Shown piece after piece: positions 17,705-26,750 of a DNA stretch of 64,000 nt. The translations under genes were made by a program, and so were the position numbers. Source of the stretch: Gammaproteobacteria bacterium (GTDB lineage Bacteria; Pseudomonadota; Gammaproteobacteria; Pseudomonadales; Porticoccaceae). Positions within the stretch are counted from its first letter, which is position 1, and each line of letters begins with the position of its first letter. The notes beneath the pieces were generated by a model. That model was not told the origin of the DNA. It saw only the letters and a program-made list of their open reading frames with translations, and made no database searches. The DNA lies in NCBI GenBank assembly GCA_018069465.1, contig JAGPUW010000010.1:94013-158012 (forward strand), read 5' to 3'.

Positions 17705-18241
17705 ATGACAGAGCCTTCACTGAACCTTGTCGATGAAGAGTTAAACTTTAATATCGATGAGGTTATCGTCTCTAAAACCGATCTGACAGGCAAGATAACT
17801 TACGCCAACGATGTTTTTTGTCGGATGGCAGAAATGACGACAGATGAGATTATCGGTAAACCCCACAATATTATCCGTCATCCCGATATGCCGAGGGTCA
17901 TCTTTAAAGTGCTGTGGGATACTTTGCAGCAAGAGGAGGAAATATTTGCCTACGTGAAAAATCGCTCGAAGACAGGCCGATATTATTGGGTGCTGGCCCA
18001 CGTCACACCCAGTTATGATCAAAATCACCAGCTAAACGGTTACCACTCTAACCGTCGATGCCCTGACCGCACTTCGCTTGAAGAAATTGCAGAGCTTTAC
18101 CAGAGCCTGCTGAAAGAAGAGGGCAAGCATCAAAACCCGGAGCTGGGGATGAAAGCCAGTGCCAGCTTGCTCGCCAGTATCCTGGATGAAGAGGGACAGT
18201 CTTACCCAGAGTTTGTTTGGTCTACGATGAGGGCGCTATGA
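17705..18241 (+). CDS. PAS-domain sensor protein (Aer-like input)
   Basis: A 178-residue soluble protein with a single Aer-type PAS domain at about residues 15-125. The sequence [30 protein letters not shown] and [13 protein letters not shown] match the FAD-binding PAS of aerotaxis receptors. No membrane segment or signalling domain is present. The remainder is a short helical tail. Its stop overlaps the start of the next chemoreceptor in an ATGA, so the two are probably translated together. This resembles the two-protein CetB/CetA energy-taxis system of Campylobacter, with the PAS input on a separate polypeptide. Cofactor (FAD or haem) is inferred. Confidence 0.85.
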   Translation: MTEPSLNLVDEELNFNIDEVIVSKTDLTGKITYANDVFCRMAEMTTDEIIGKPHNIIRHPDMPRVIFKVLWDTLQQEEEIFAYVKNRSKTGRYYWVLAHVTPSYDQNHQLNGYHSNRRCPDRTSLEEIAELYQSLLKEEGKHQNPELGMKASASLLASILDEEGQSYPEFVWSTMRAL

Positions 18242-19485
18242 TTAAGTTTTTTTCAAAGTCAAAAACGGTGCTTTCAAAAGCAGAGGCTTCATGCGATGAA
18301 ACCGATCAACTGCGCAAAGAACTTTTGCGTTATAAAGCGGCCTTCGCACAGATTGATGAGGTGACCGCAAGAGCGGGTCGGGGCGATTTAAGTGCGCGGG
18401 TTACCCATTGGGATAAGTTTGACGAGCTGAGCCCGACCATGGCCCATCTCAATAAAATGCTCGATCTGGCCGACTCCTTTGTTCGGGAGTCGGATGCCAC
18501 CCTAGCCCACGCCGCCAGGGGACTGTTTTACCGAAGCTATGTTGAACGTGGTGTGCTGGGCGACTATCGCCGAGCAGCGGTGAGTATTAATGCCACCCAA
18601 AAGCACATGGCCGAGTTTGAAGCTGGGCGTAAAGACGAGATGTCACAGCTCGCCGACAACCTTGAATCTGAGGTTAAAACAGCGGTTGATCATGTTCAGC
18701 TCAGCAGTAAAACCATGCTGGTCAAAACAGAAGATATGTCGATAAACTTGGAAGACGTCGGGCAACAGGCAAATGCGGTTGTTGATTTATCGGATAATGC
18801 GACTCGCAATGTTGAGTCTTGCGCCTCGGCGGTAGAGGGTATGTCGGCCTCTGCCCAGGAAATTTCCCGGCAGTCTCAAAACTCCCTGAAGGCGGCCGTT
18901 GGGGCCGAGGGTGAGGTTGAAAAAACCACGTTTATTGTCAATGAGCTGGCGAGGGCGGTGGAGGAAATTAGTGGTATTGCCAATGTCATTAAAGAGATTG
19001 CCGCGCAAACCAACTTGTTAGCACTGAATGCAACTATTGAAGCTGCCCGTGCTGGAGAAGCCGGTAAAGGCTTTGCTGTCGTTGCTTCAGAAGTAAAAGA
19101 CCTTGCCAGCCAGACGGCCGATGCAACGGGGCGCGTCGATACGCAAATTACCAGTATTCAGCAGATGGCGGCAGAAACAACGAAGGCCATAGGAAAAATC
19201 GGCCAGTCTATCCATGAGTCGAGTGAGATAAGCAAGGTCGTTGCCAGTGCCGCTGAAAAGCAGCTGACGGCGACTCGAGAAATTAACCATAATATTCTCG
19301 AAGCGGCCCAGGCGACGAAAACATCATCTGGCAATGTTGCGGACGTGGCGCAAAAAACCAACGATTGCCGTCTTTTGGTCGACGCTGTCACCGGTGAGTC
19401 TAATGGTGTTGCAGAAGCTACCCGGTCGCTGTCGGACAAGGTGGCCGCAATTTTAACCAATCTCAGAAATTATAGAAGCATTTAA
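18238..19485 (+). CDS. Soluble methyl-accepting chemotaxis protein
   Basis: Chemoreceptor of about 415 residues without any membrane segment. The N-terminal part ([12 protein letters not shown] to NATQKHM) looks like HAMP-type signal-relay modules. The signalling hairpin follows, with the conserved tip [20 protein letters not shown] and [12 protein letters not shown]. No CheR-binding pentapeptide is visible at the C-terminus (ends LRNYRSI). The start MIKFFSKSK overlaps the PAS gene stop as ATGA; an earlier in-frame ATG at 18217 is less likely. It probably takes its signal from the co-translated PAS protein and feeds CheA/CheW, whose genes are not in the window. Confidence 0.9.
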   Translation: MIKFFSKSKTVLSKAEASCDETDQLRKELLRYKAAFAQIDEVTARAGRGDLSARVTHWDKFDELSPTMAHLNKMLDLADSFVRESDATLAHAARGLFYRSYVERGVLGDYRRAAVSINATQKHMAEFEAGRKDEMSQLADNLESEVKTAVDHVQLSSKTMLVKTEDMSINLEDVGQQANAVVDLSDNATRNVESCASAVEGMSASAQEISRQSQNSLKAAVGAEGEVEKTTFIVNELARAVEEISGIANVIKEIAAQTNLLALNATIEAARAGEAGKGFAVVASEVKDLASQTADATGRVDTQITSIQQMAAETTKAIGKIGQSIHESSEISKVVASAAEKQLTATREINHNILEAAQATKTSSGNVADVAQKTNDCRLLVDAVTGESNGVAEATRSLSDKVAAILTNLRNYRSI

Positions 19486-19755
19486 CCGTCGAGAAAATAC
19501 GCGCCATGACGCGATATCTCCAGTGGCCTACAAGATAGACAGGGGCACTGCTCTTCGCAATGTGCAAGGTATCAGCCGTACGGATCCGCAATAGCCTTTC
19601 GCTAGTCATTGTTACCGGCAATGATGAATGGCATTGTCCGTATCAAATTTGCCGACCGGAAAAGCGCAGCGAGTTGCTACGTGAGAAATTCCAGAATTCT
19701 TGAGTCTACAATTAGCCTATAGGGTGTTGCCCCTACTCCCTCTGCGAGGTGATTT
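19486..19755. other. Intergenic stretch, no gene seen
   Basis: This 270-base gap after the chemoreceptor holds only short, non-coding-looking frames and no convincing hairpin terminator. Only a weak G/C-rich pairing near 19728-19770 was noticed. Confidence 0.5.
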
Positions 19756-19962
19756 CTAGCTAGGGGGAGGGCAGACAAACTCGAATTCATCTTCATGAAC
19801 AATGAGTTCGCAACGGTTTCTTTTGGCGATTTGTCGCGCAATATGCAAGTAGATAAACTTGTCATCCTCATCGCAGCGCTGGCGAAACTCATCGCGGGGC
19901 ATGGTGAGTATTTCTCCGCGCACCATTTGTTCTAACTCGTTATAAAGATCGGTGGTCGACAT
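19756..19962 (-). CDS. Small acidic hypothetical protein
   Basis: A 68-residue protein, MSTTDLYNELEQMVRG..., ending FVCPPPS. It is rich in charged residues, has no membrane segment, and is compact enough to be a folded small domain (helix, then a beta-like ELIVHEDEFEFV end). GGA lies about ten bases before the ATG. It is on the opposite strand to its neighbours, between the chemoreceptor and pepP. I do not recognise the family. Codon use looks like that of the flanking genes, which supports it as real. Confidence 0.55.
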   Translation of the reverse strand: MSTTDLYNELEQMVRGEILTMPRDEFRQRCDEDDKFIYLHIARQIAKRNRCELIVHEDEFEFVCPPPS

Positions 19963-20217
19963 CGTTTTTTTCCGTCGTTGTAATTTGCTGTCAGCGTAGC
20001 AGAAAGTTTATCTGTCGGTGAAGTCAGCCGCCTGGGTCTTGGGCGAGGAGCTTTTCCATGAGAAGATCGGCCCCTGTAATAGCGGCACTAACGTTTACTT
20101 TGACCTTGTGCAGAACATGGATATTGTCGTGGTGCCAATGTCACAGGCGCGTGTTGAGTCGCCAGGCTATCCAGTAACCAAGCTATCCAGTAGCGAAAAC
20201 CAGTTGAAGAGGAAGCG

Positions 20218-21528
20218 ATGATTAGCAGCAATGAATTTGCCCGTCGGCGTAAAGAATTAATGGCGATGATTGGCAAGGAGTCCATCGCCATTGTCCCTGC
20301 GGCCCCGGAACGGACACGCAGCCGCGATACCCTCTACCCCTATCGCCAGGACAGTGATTTCCATTACCTGTGTGGTTTTCCCGAGCCGGAGGCAGTACTG
20401 GTATTGATCCCCGGGCGTGCACAGGGGCAGTTTATTGTGTTCTGCCGCGAGCGCGATAGAGAGCGCGAGACCTGGGATGGTTATCGGGCTGGGCCGGAGG
20501 GTGCCTGCGAGCAATACGGGGCTGATGATGCTTTCCCCATTAGCGATATCGACGATATTTTGCCCGGCCTGCTGGAGGGTAAAACCAAAGTGTATTCGGC
20601 GATTGGCAAAGACAAAGACTTCGACCAGCACCTTATGGAGTGGGTCAACAGTATCCGTGCCAAGGCGCGCACAGGTGCCGTGCCCCCCGGGGAGTTTGTC
20701 GACCTCGACCACTTGCTCCATGAAAACCGTCTCTTTAAAAAGCCCGCCGAACTGAAGTTAATGCGCAAGGCGGCGAAGATCTCCGCCGAGGCCCACTGTC
20801 GCGCCATGCGCGCCTCCAAACCGGGGCTCAATGAGTATCAGTTACAGGCTGAAATTGAGCACACCTTCGCCATGGAGGGGGCCAGCTTCCCCGCCTATAC
20901 TTCGATAGTCGGTGGTGGCGACAACGCCTGCATCCTGCATTACGTGGAAAATAATCGGCCCCTGAACGATGGCGATTTGGTGTTGATTGATGCCGGTTGT
21001 GAATACCAGCACTACGCGGCAGACATCACTCGCACTTTCCCGGTCAATGGGCGCTTTAGCCCCGAACAAAAGGCGATTTATGAGCTGGTGTTAAAAGCGC
21101 AGTTGGCGGGTATTGAGGCAGCACAGGCGGGCAATCACTGGGATGCTCCCCATCAAGCGACCGTGGCGGTGATTACTGCAGGCCTCGTTAAACTGGGTCT
21201 GCTCAAAGGCAGTGTCAAAAAGCTCATTGCCGCCGGCGCTTACAGTGAATTTTATATGCATCGTGCCGGCCATTGGCTGGGTATGGATGTTCACGATGTG
21301 GGTGACTACAAAGTTGATGGCGAGTGGCGCTTGCTCGAACCGGGCATGGTGATGACCATCGAGCCCGGCATTTATATCGCCCCAGACCATAAAAAAGTGG
21401 CCAAAAAATGGCGCGGCATCGGCGTGCGCATTGAAGACGACGTGGCGATTACCCGCAAGGGCACCGAAGTGTTGACCAGCGATGTGCCTAAAACCGTGGC
21501 AGAAATTGAAGCGTTGATGGCGGCTTAA
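20218..21528 (+). CDS. pepP: Xaa-Pro aminopeptidase
   Basis: Manganese aminopeptidase P, removing N-terminal residues before proline; 436 residues, the standard length. The metal ligands are in VLIDAGCEYQHYAADITRTFP (Asp, Asp), HRAGHWLGMDVHDVG (His), MVMTIEPGIYI (Glu) and GVRIEDDVAIT (Glu). The N-terminal creatinase-like domain starts ISSNEFARRRKELM. GAGGAAG precedes the ATG. In many relatives pepP stands between ygfB and ubiH, and does so here apart from inserted chemotaxis genes. Confidence 0.96.
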   Translation: MISSNEFARRRKELMAMIGKESIAIVPAAPERTRSRDTLYPYRQDSDFHYLCGFPEPEAVLVLIPGRAQGQFIVFCRERDRERETWDGYRAGPEGACEQYGADDAFPISDIDDILPGLLEGKTKVYSAIGKDKDFDQHLMEWVNSIRAKARTGAVPPGEFVDLDHLLHENRLFKKPAELKLMRKAAKISAEAHCRAMRASKPGLNEYQLQAEIEHTFAMEGASFPAYTSIVGGGDNACILHYVENNRPLNDGDLVLIDAGCEYQHYAADITRTFPVNGRFSPEQKAIYELVLKAQLAGIEAAQAGNHWDAPHQATVAVITAGLVKLGLLKGSVKKLIAAGAYSEFYMHRAGHWLGMDVHDVGDYKVDGEWRLLEPGMVMTIEPGIYIAPDHKKVAKKWRGIGVRIEDDVAITRKGTEVLTSDVPKTVAEIEALMAA

Positions 21529-21546
21529 GCTTTCTGGGCTATTCTC

Positions 21547-21562
21547 TGTGAGTCAATTCACA
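21547..21562. promoter_or_regulatory. CRP/Vfr-type binding site
   Basis: TGTGA-GTCAAT-TCACA is an exact match to the CRP core (TGTGA-N6-TCACA). It lies between pepP and the second chemoreceptor, about 170 bases before the chemoreceptor start. Binding is inferred from sequence alone. Confidence 0.5.
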
Positions 21563-21731
21563 ATTGCTCGCTCTCGGTTAGAGGAACGGGCTGGGAAGGA
21601 GTAATGTCTTGGCCTTGGTGTTTCTCGCCCCATGTCATTGGCAAATATAGTCGCTTAGTTAGATAACAAACGACCAGCGATACTGCCAGCTTAGAGAATA
21701 ATAAACTGTAATCCCCGGAGATTAGACAACT

Positions 21732-22913
21732 ATGGCCCTGTTCAGTAAAAAGAGTGATTCAGCCAGTAAAACCGATAGCAAGTCTGCACAGGGTGTCAAT
21801 CAAGTTGCCGAATCAGCTATCGCCAATGTGCCACCAGTTGTAAACAATGAGCCAGATCCGGCAGCCATGGCCGTATTGCGCAAATTAGCGGCGGGTGATT
21901 TTTCTGCCTCTTCCGGGGCTGGCGATTCAGAACTTGGCGCGCTGGTCGAAAAAGTTCGATTAAAGTTTGGCGAGGCGAGCAGTAATACCTCGGCCCTGGT
22001 CGAAACCTTACAAGATGACCTAAGTGCGGCTCAGGATCAGGGTAAGGAATTAGTTAAGGCCTTTAAGAATGAAGGCGAGGACGAGATAAAAAGTGCCCGA
22101 GCCTTGAATAAAAGACTCGGCGCGATGTCCAGTGCGATGGAGGAGCTCTCCTCCCAGGTTATCGACATTACCCAGCACGCCGATAGCTCTCAGGACAATG
22201 TCAATTCCGTATCGCAAACGGCCAACGACCTTTCTGTGGCCGCCAGCGAGATAGCCTCCAAAACCCAGGTGGCCTGCGATATCACCGCGCGTGCAGTGAC
22301 TAACGTTGAAAAGGCTTCAGGGCTGTTTGCCGGCCTCGAGTCAGCGGCGGCAGAAATCATGAAAGTCACCAATACGATTACCGAAGTGTCCGATCAAACG
22401 AAACTCCTGGCGCTCAACGCTACCATTGAGGCGGCGCGGGCCGGCGATGCAGGTCAGGGTTTTGCCGTCGTTGCCAGTGAAGTAAAAGAGCTGGCAGCGC
22501 AGACCAATGTCGCCAATACCGATATCAAGCAAAAGATTGACATTATTCACGAGGCCATACAAAGCAGCGTGGTGTCGATGGACGAGGTCAGCGCGGTCAT
22601 CAGTCAGGTTAATGAAATTGTTAGCGGTATCGCCGAGGCGGCCCAGCAGCAGTCCATGAGCACCGGCGACATCTCACAAAGAATGAATGAGGCGAGCCAG
22701 GGAATCATTAGTGTTGTCAGTAAAGTGGGCGACACGGCGGTGGCGATTGAAGAAATGAACGGCACCGCGTCAGAAACCTCAGAACAGTTAAATACGGCGG
22801 TTGAAGGTTTGAGCGGCTTGATCGAGACCGGTAGGCACCTGGCCTCAGATACGCTTACCCGCCTTGAGCAGGCGCAAAACGGGGCGACAAATATCGCTGA
22901 TCAAAATCGCTGA
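21732..22913 (+). CDS. Soluble methyl-accepting chemotaxis protein
   Basis: A 393-residue cytoplasmic chemoreceptor. The first 90 residues are low-complexity (Ser/Lys/Ala rich, [18 protein letters not shown]) and contain no recognised sensor domain or membrane helix. The rest is the methyl-accepting coiled coil with the conserved tip [18 protein letters not shown] and [18 protein letters not shown] lies 11 bases upstream of the ATG. The input may come from a partner protein, possibly the nearby PAS protein. It is placed between pepP and ubiH, where no chemoreceptor is usually found. Confidence 0.9.
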   Translation: MALFSKKSDSASKTDSKSAQGVNQVAESAIANVPPVVNNEPDPAAMAVLRKLAAGDFSASSGAGDSELGALVEKVRLKFGEASSNTSALVETLQDDLSAAQDQGKELVKAFKNEGEDEIKSARALNKRLGAMSSAMEELSSQVIDITQHADSSQDNVNSVSQTANDLSVAASEIASKTQVACDITARAVTNVEKASGLFAGLESAAAEIMKVTNTITEVSDQTKLLALNATIEAARAGDAGQGFAVVASEVKELAAQTNVANTDIKQKIDIIHEAIQSSVVSMDEVSAVISQVNEIVSGIAEAAQQQSMSTGDISQRMNEASQGIISVVSKVGDTAVAIEEMNGTASETSEQLNTAVEGLSGLIETGRHLASDTLTRLEQAQNGATNIADQNR

Positions 22914-23073
22914 TCGCCCTGTAGCTCTCGGCTAAGGGCAACTTGCTGCCGAGGGTTAGCTTTACAAGTTCTAGACGAAAAAATAGCGGATTTAGGCGAC
23001 GCGAGGGCGCTCGCCGAGTATAGTTTCAAGCATCACCTCAATCCTCTATTGATCAACCCTTCGAGCTACTTCC

Positions 23074-24285
23074 ATGAGTGGAGTTATCAATCAACATTGG
23101 CACTTTGCCATTGTCGGCGCCGGCCTAAGTGGTGCCTGTCTGGCCCTGTTGCTGGCGCGCGAGCAGAGCCAGTGGAATATCCTGCTAATCGATACCCAAA
23201 GCCCGGCAGCTGAGCGGGATCACCGCGCTTCGGCCCTTTCTGCCAGCACGGTCGATGTGCTGCAAACCATGGGCCTATGGCCATCGCTCAAAGACAAAAC
23301 TGCCGCTATTACTGCCATCGACGTTTCGGATCGAGGCCACCTCGGTTCAGCCAGCCTCAACGCAACTGAGCAAAACCTGAGTGCTTACGGCCACGTCGTC
23401 GAAAATGCGCAGTTGGCCAGTGTGTTTCAACAAGCCCTCCCGGCCTTTGCCAATATTACTTATATCAAGGCTCCCGCCCCGACGGCGCTTAAGCCGCGAC
23501 AGGGTGGCATGTCTCTGATTCTGGAGCAGGGCGATTGCACGGCCGATCTGGTGGTTCTCGCCGGTGGCGAGCATCGCCCCCTGGCGGAACAGCTGGGCAT
23601 TAGCTTTCGTACCGATGACTATCAACGAGTGGCACTGGTTGCCAATTTAACCATGGCCGAGGCCCACGATGGCCTGGCCCATGAGCGCTTTACAGGCGAT
23701 GGTGCTATTGCGTTACTGCCTTTGCCGGGAGAGTCGGGCAAACGGGTTTCGCTAGTGTGGACGCTAGCGGCAGAGTCGGCTGAAGACATGCAGAAGGTCG
23801 CCGCCGAAGACTTTATTGTCAGCCTCAACCGGCAGTTGGGCAGTCGTGCAGGGACGGCGCTTGAGGTCGATTATCGCCAGTGTTTCCCGGTGAAAAAAAT
23901 CATTGCCGCAGAACAGGTGCGCAGCCATTTACTCTTGCTGGGCAATGCTGCGCACAGCATGCACCCGGTGGCTGGGCAGGGTTTTAACTTGAGTGTTCGA
24001 GACATGGCGACGCTGACCGAATTGCTATCCGGCGCCTATAATGAGGGCATAGCTGCGGGTGATTTAGGGCTTCTGCAGCGCTATGTAAAGCTGCGAAAAG
24101 ACGATCAGGGTCGCACCGTCGCCCTTAGCGACAAACTGCCAAAGTTGTTTGGCATGGATGAGACGCTGGCGATGGCGGCACGCAATCTCGGTTTGGTGAC
24201 TCTCGATTTACTGCCCCCGCTACGGCAGGGTTTCGCTCGTTTTGGTGCCGGTTTAATGGCGCGGAGGGCACATTTACGTGAGTGA
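23074..24285 (+). CDS. ubiH: 2-octaprenyl-6-methoxyphenyl hydroxylase (UbiH)
   Basis: FAD-dependent aromatic monooxygenase of ubiquinone synthesis, 403 residues. FAD fold: AIVGAGLSGACLALLLA. The second FAD region is LLLGNAAHSMHPVAGQGFNLSVRD, and the arginine segment DHRASALSASTVDVLQ is typical of UbiH. It overlaps the next gene by eight bases, so the two hydroxylases are translationally coupled. Assignment as UbiH rather than UbiI or UbiF follows the gene order pepP-ubiH-ubiI and the motif spacing. Confidence 0.9.
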   Translation: MSGVINQHWHFAIVGAGLSGACLALLLAREQSQWNILLIDTQSPAAERDHRASALSASTVDVLQTMGLWPSLKDKTAAITAIDVSDRGHLGSASLNATEQNLSAYGHVVENAQLASVFQQALPAFANITYIKAPAPTALKPRQGGMSLILEQGDCTADLVVLAGGEHRPLAEQLGISFRTDDYQRVALVANLTMAEAHDGLAHERFTGDGAIALLPLPGESGKRVSLVWTLAAESAEDMQKVAAEDFIVSLNRQLGSRAGTALEVDYRQCFPVKKIIAAEQVRSHLLLLGNAAHSMHPVAGQGFNLSVRDMATLTELLSGAYNEGIAAGDLGLLQRYVKLRKDDQGRTVALSDKLPKLFGMDETLAMAARNLGLVTLDLLPPLRQGFARFGAGLMARRAHLRE

Positions 24286-25573
24286 TGACAGTGTGAGCAA
24301 ACTGCAGCAAGCGGCCACAGAGCAAACGGAGAGTCTCCAAGAATACGACATTGTTGTGGTTGGGGCCGGGCTGGTAGGTGCCGCTTTTGCGCTACAGATG
24401 GCGCGTAACTTCACGGCCCGTGTTGATAGCGATGTCAGGGTGGGAAAAATCGCCCTGCTCGAAGCTCGGCCCATGGCTGAGCAGGCCGAGTTGTTTGCTA
24501 CTGTTTTTGATCCTCAGGTAGTCGCCGTCACTGCGGGCTCCCAACAGTGGCTCGATACTTTGGGGGTTTGGCAGGCGAGTGCCGATAGAGCCTGCCCCTA
24601 TCATCGTATGCAGGTGCGCGATGGCGAAGGTACCGGCTGCATAGAATTTGATGCAGCTGAAGTACAGCGCGCCAACCTCGGCCACATTGTTGAAAACAGT
24701 GTGCTGCGCGCCAGCTTGATGGCCGCCATTAGCGCACAGGCCAATATTGATTTGTACTGCCCGGACGTCGTTGCATCGCTGCAGAAAGATGGCGCGATCA
24801 TCACTGTCAATCTACAAAATGGCGAGCAGCTCAACACGCCTCTTGTCGTTGCCGCCGATGGCGCCAATTCGCAAATCAGAGAACAAATGGGTTTTGAGCT
24901 GCGCACCTGGGGCTACGAGCACACCGCCATCACGGCCACTTTAAAAACGCAAAAACCCCACGGCTTTACCGCTCGGCAATGGTTTGCACCCAGTGGCCCA
25001 TTGGCTTTTTTACCCCTGCGAGCCACGCCGCAGGAAGATTCTGCCGGCGGCCATTACGTCTCCATCGTCTGGTCGCAAACACCACAGCAAGCGGCGCGGC
25101 TAATGGCCCTCGATGAAATAGCATTCTGCCGTGAACTGACATTAACCAGCGAAGGCGCGTTGGGTGCTATTGAGTCGGTTTCCGAGCGTTTGCAATTCCC
25201 TCTGACTCAGCGCCACGGGGTGGACTATGTGCAGGCTGGAGTGGCCCTGATTGGCGATGCCGCCCACACCATACACCCGCTGGCCGGGCAGGGCGTTAAC
25301 CTCGGTTTTAGTGATGCGCGAGTACTGGCCGAGGAGCTTGAGCGAGCCCTTGAGCAGGGCGCAGGCCTCGGTGGCCTGGCAACACTCAAACGCTATCAGC
25401 GTCGCCGCAAGCCCGATAATCTGGCAATGATGGCAACCATGGAAGGTTTCAAACGCTTGTTCGAGCGTGAAGAATTACCCCTGCGCTTGCTGCGTAATAT
25501 TGGCATGAGTGGTCTCAATCGCCTGGCACCCCTGAAGAACAGCCTTATTCGTCAGGCCATGGGCATGCTGTAA
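24278..25573 (+). CDS. ubiI: 2-octaprenylphenol hydroxylase family (UbiI/VisC)
   Basis: Second FAD monooxygenase of the ubiquinone pathway, 431 residues. FAD motif: DIVVVGAGLVGAAFALQMA. GDAAHTIHPLAGQGVNLGFSDARVLAEEL is the conserved second FAD region, and LLRNIGMSGLNRLAPLKNSLIRQAMG matches the family C-terminus. The start GTG overlaps ubiH by eight bases. A clear hairpin terminator follows at 25636. It probably carries out the C5 hydroxylation; sequence alone cannot fix the ring position. Confidence 0.9.
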   Translation: MSDDSVSKLQQAATEQTESLQEYDIVVVGAGLVGAAFALQMARNFTARVDSDVRVGKIALLEARPMAEQAELFATVFDPQVVAVTAGSQQWLDTLGVWQASADRACPYHRMQVRDGEGTGCIEFDAAEVQRANLGHIVENSVLRASLMAAISAQANIDLYCPDVVASLQKDGAIITVNLQNGEQLNTPLVVAADGANSQIREQMGFELRTWGYEHTAITATLKTQKPHGFTARQWFAPSGPLAFLPLRATPQEDSAGGHYVSIVWSQTPQQAARLMALDEIAFCRELTLTSEGALGAIESVSERLQFPLTQRHGVDYVQAGVALIGDAAHTIHPLAGQGVNLGFSDARVLAEELERALEQGAGLGGLATLKRYQRRRKPDNLAMMATMEGFKRLFEREELPLRLLRNIGMSGLNRLAPLKNSLIRQAMGML

Positions 25574-25635
25574 CTGCCTAAACAGTCACCAAGTTATAAG
25601 CAGTCAAAGTAGGCAGATTTGTGAAGCCGGTGTTT

Positions 25636-25669
25636 GAGGCGTTGTGAGGGAAACCTCCGGCGCCTTTTT
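25636..25669 (+). terminator. Rho-independent terminator of the ubi operon
   Basis: AGGCG pairs with CGCCT, and an inner GAGG-GAAA-CCTC helix carries a GAAA tetraloop. Five T residues follow directly. It lies 63 bases after the ubiI stop. Confidence 0.75.
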
Positions 25670-25697
25670 CAGACCAGTAGCTAAGGCTTCAAGCGCA

Positions 25698-26615
25698 TTA
25701 ATCCACATCCTCAACGTCATAAAACCGTGTGTAGTCAATCATGCGGCTGCCATCTTTATGGCGGCTGAGAATGTCGGCAAAGCGCTTGTTGAAAAGAAAA
25801 TGCCCGGCTTCGTAAATGTGGTTGGTGTGCGCGGTCTGGGCAAAAACATCTTCAATGCCGTCGAGGGTGATAATTAAAATCGTGCCATAACTTTCGATAG
25901 CGGCTTTGTCGAGGCCATAGAGCGGGCTCTGTTCGTCAATGGTGTGCACCAATGTCCAGGTTAGGGTGAAGATGGGAATATGATCGCGCTCCAGTTTAAG
26001 GTCGAGAAAGCGGCGCTCAAAAATACTGTCGGGATTGCGGTCTTCCATCATCAATACAGCACTTACGCGGCAGTTAACAATGGACGAGCGTTGGCGGCCG
26101 TTGGCCAGACGTACTAGCAGGGTGGGTTGGCCGCAGTGCTGGGTGATCAACACTTGCTTGCCAAATAGCACGCTGGCTCGAGGTTTGGCAAAGCGTGCGA
26201 AAACCAGGCCGGTGAGAACCGCGACAAATAATAAGCCGGAGAAAACGTCGACCATAACAATGGCGTGGGTGATGCCGTTTTTCGGCAGTAAATAACCGTA
26301 GCCAATGGTGGTGCTGGTTTGAAAACTGAAAATATAGGCGTCGATAAAGGAGTTGGGTCGGGCGTTGAGGATCATGTCTCCGCCGAGAAAATAGATCAAA
26401 GCAAAGCCAGCGTTGATGCACAGGTAAACCAAAACCGCTCCGATGAAAAACTGCGGCCAGGTGGCGAGCATCACTCGGTAGTAAAAATCGCTGAGTAATG
26501 AGTTGTTCAAACCCTTGGTGTGAACATGAAAGGTGCGACTGTTTTTGACGGTGGGTGGCGGCATCTGGGTGCGCTCGGTGGTCGGTGCTGCCGTCTTGTC
26601 AGGTGGTGTTGCCAT
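25698..26615 (-). CDS. Inwardly rectifying potassium channel homologue (KirBac type)
   Basis: A 305-residue inner membrane K+ channel. Two membrane helices (about residues 50-75 and 120-145) flank a pore loop with the selectivity filter TTIGYG in SFQTSTTIGYGYLL. The cytoplasmic domain (about 150-290) has the Kir beta-sandwich sequence, for example RVSAVLMMEDRNPDSIFERRFLDLKLERDHIP and IPIFTLTWTLVHTID. The N-terminus carries a Pro/Thr-rich tail. It stands alone, convergent with the ubi operon. A role in K+ or membrane potential control is inferred from the family. Confidence 0.9.
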   Translation of the reverse strand: MATPPDKTAAPTTERTQMPPPTVKNSRTFHVHTKGLNNSLLSDFYYRVMLATWPQFFIGAVLVYLCINAGFALIYFLGGDMILNARPNSFIDAYIFSFQTSTTIGYGYLLPKNGITHAIVMVDVFSGLLFVAVLTGLVFARFAKPRASVLFGKQVLITQHCGQPTLLVRLANGRQRSSIVNCRVSAVLMMEDRNPDSIFERRFLDLKLERDHIPIFTLTWTLVHTIDEQSPLYGLDKAAIESYGTILIITLDGIEDVFAQTAHTNHIYEAGHFLFNKRFADILSRHKDGSRMIDYTRFYDVEDVD

Positions 26616-26750
26616 ACTTGGGCCTTATTGCGTTATATTTATACGACAGGTTAATAGTAATCAAAGCTGCCAGCGAGGGGGATAAGTTTAGTTGCCAATT
26701 TATCGCGCCGTCAGCCAGTCTGCAATCAATCATGGGGTGAACCACCATTG

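Noticed and set aside
20018..20221. A 67-codon plus-strand frame ending over the pepP start
   Set aside because: No ribosome site or recognisable content; the 250-base gap is better read as the pepP promoter region. The frame end overlaps the pepP ATG by chance.
26616..26750. Possible glycine riboswitch upstream of gcvT
   Set aside because: The 135-base gap has none of the conserved glycine aptamer blocks.
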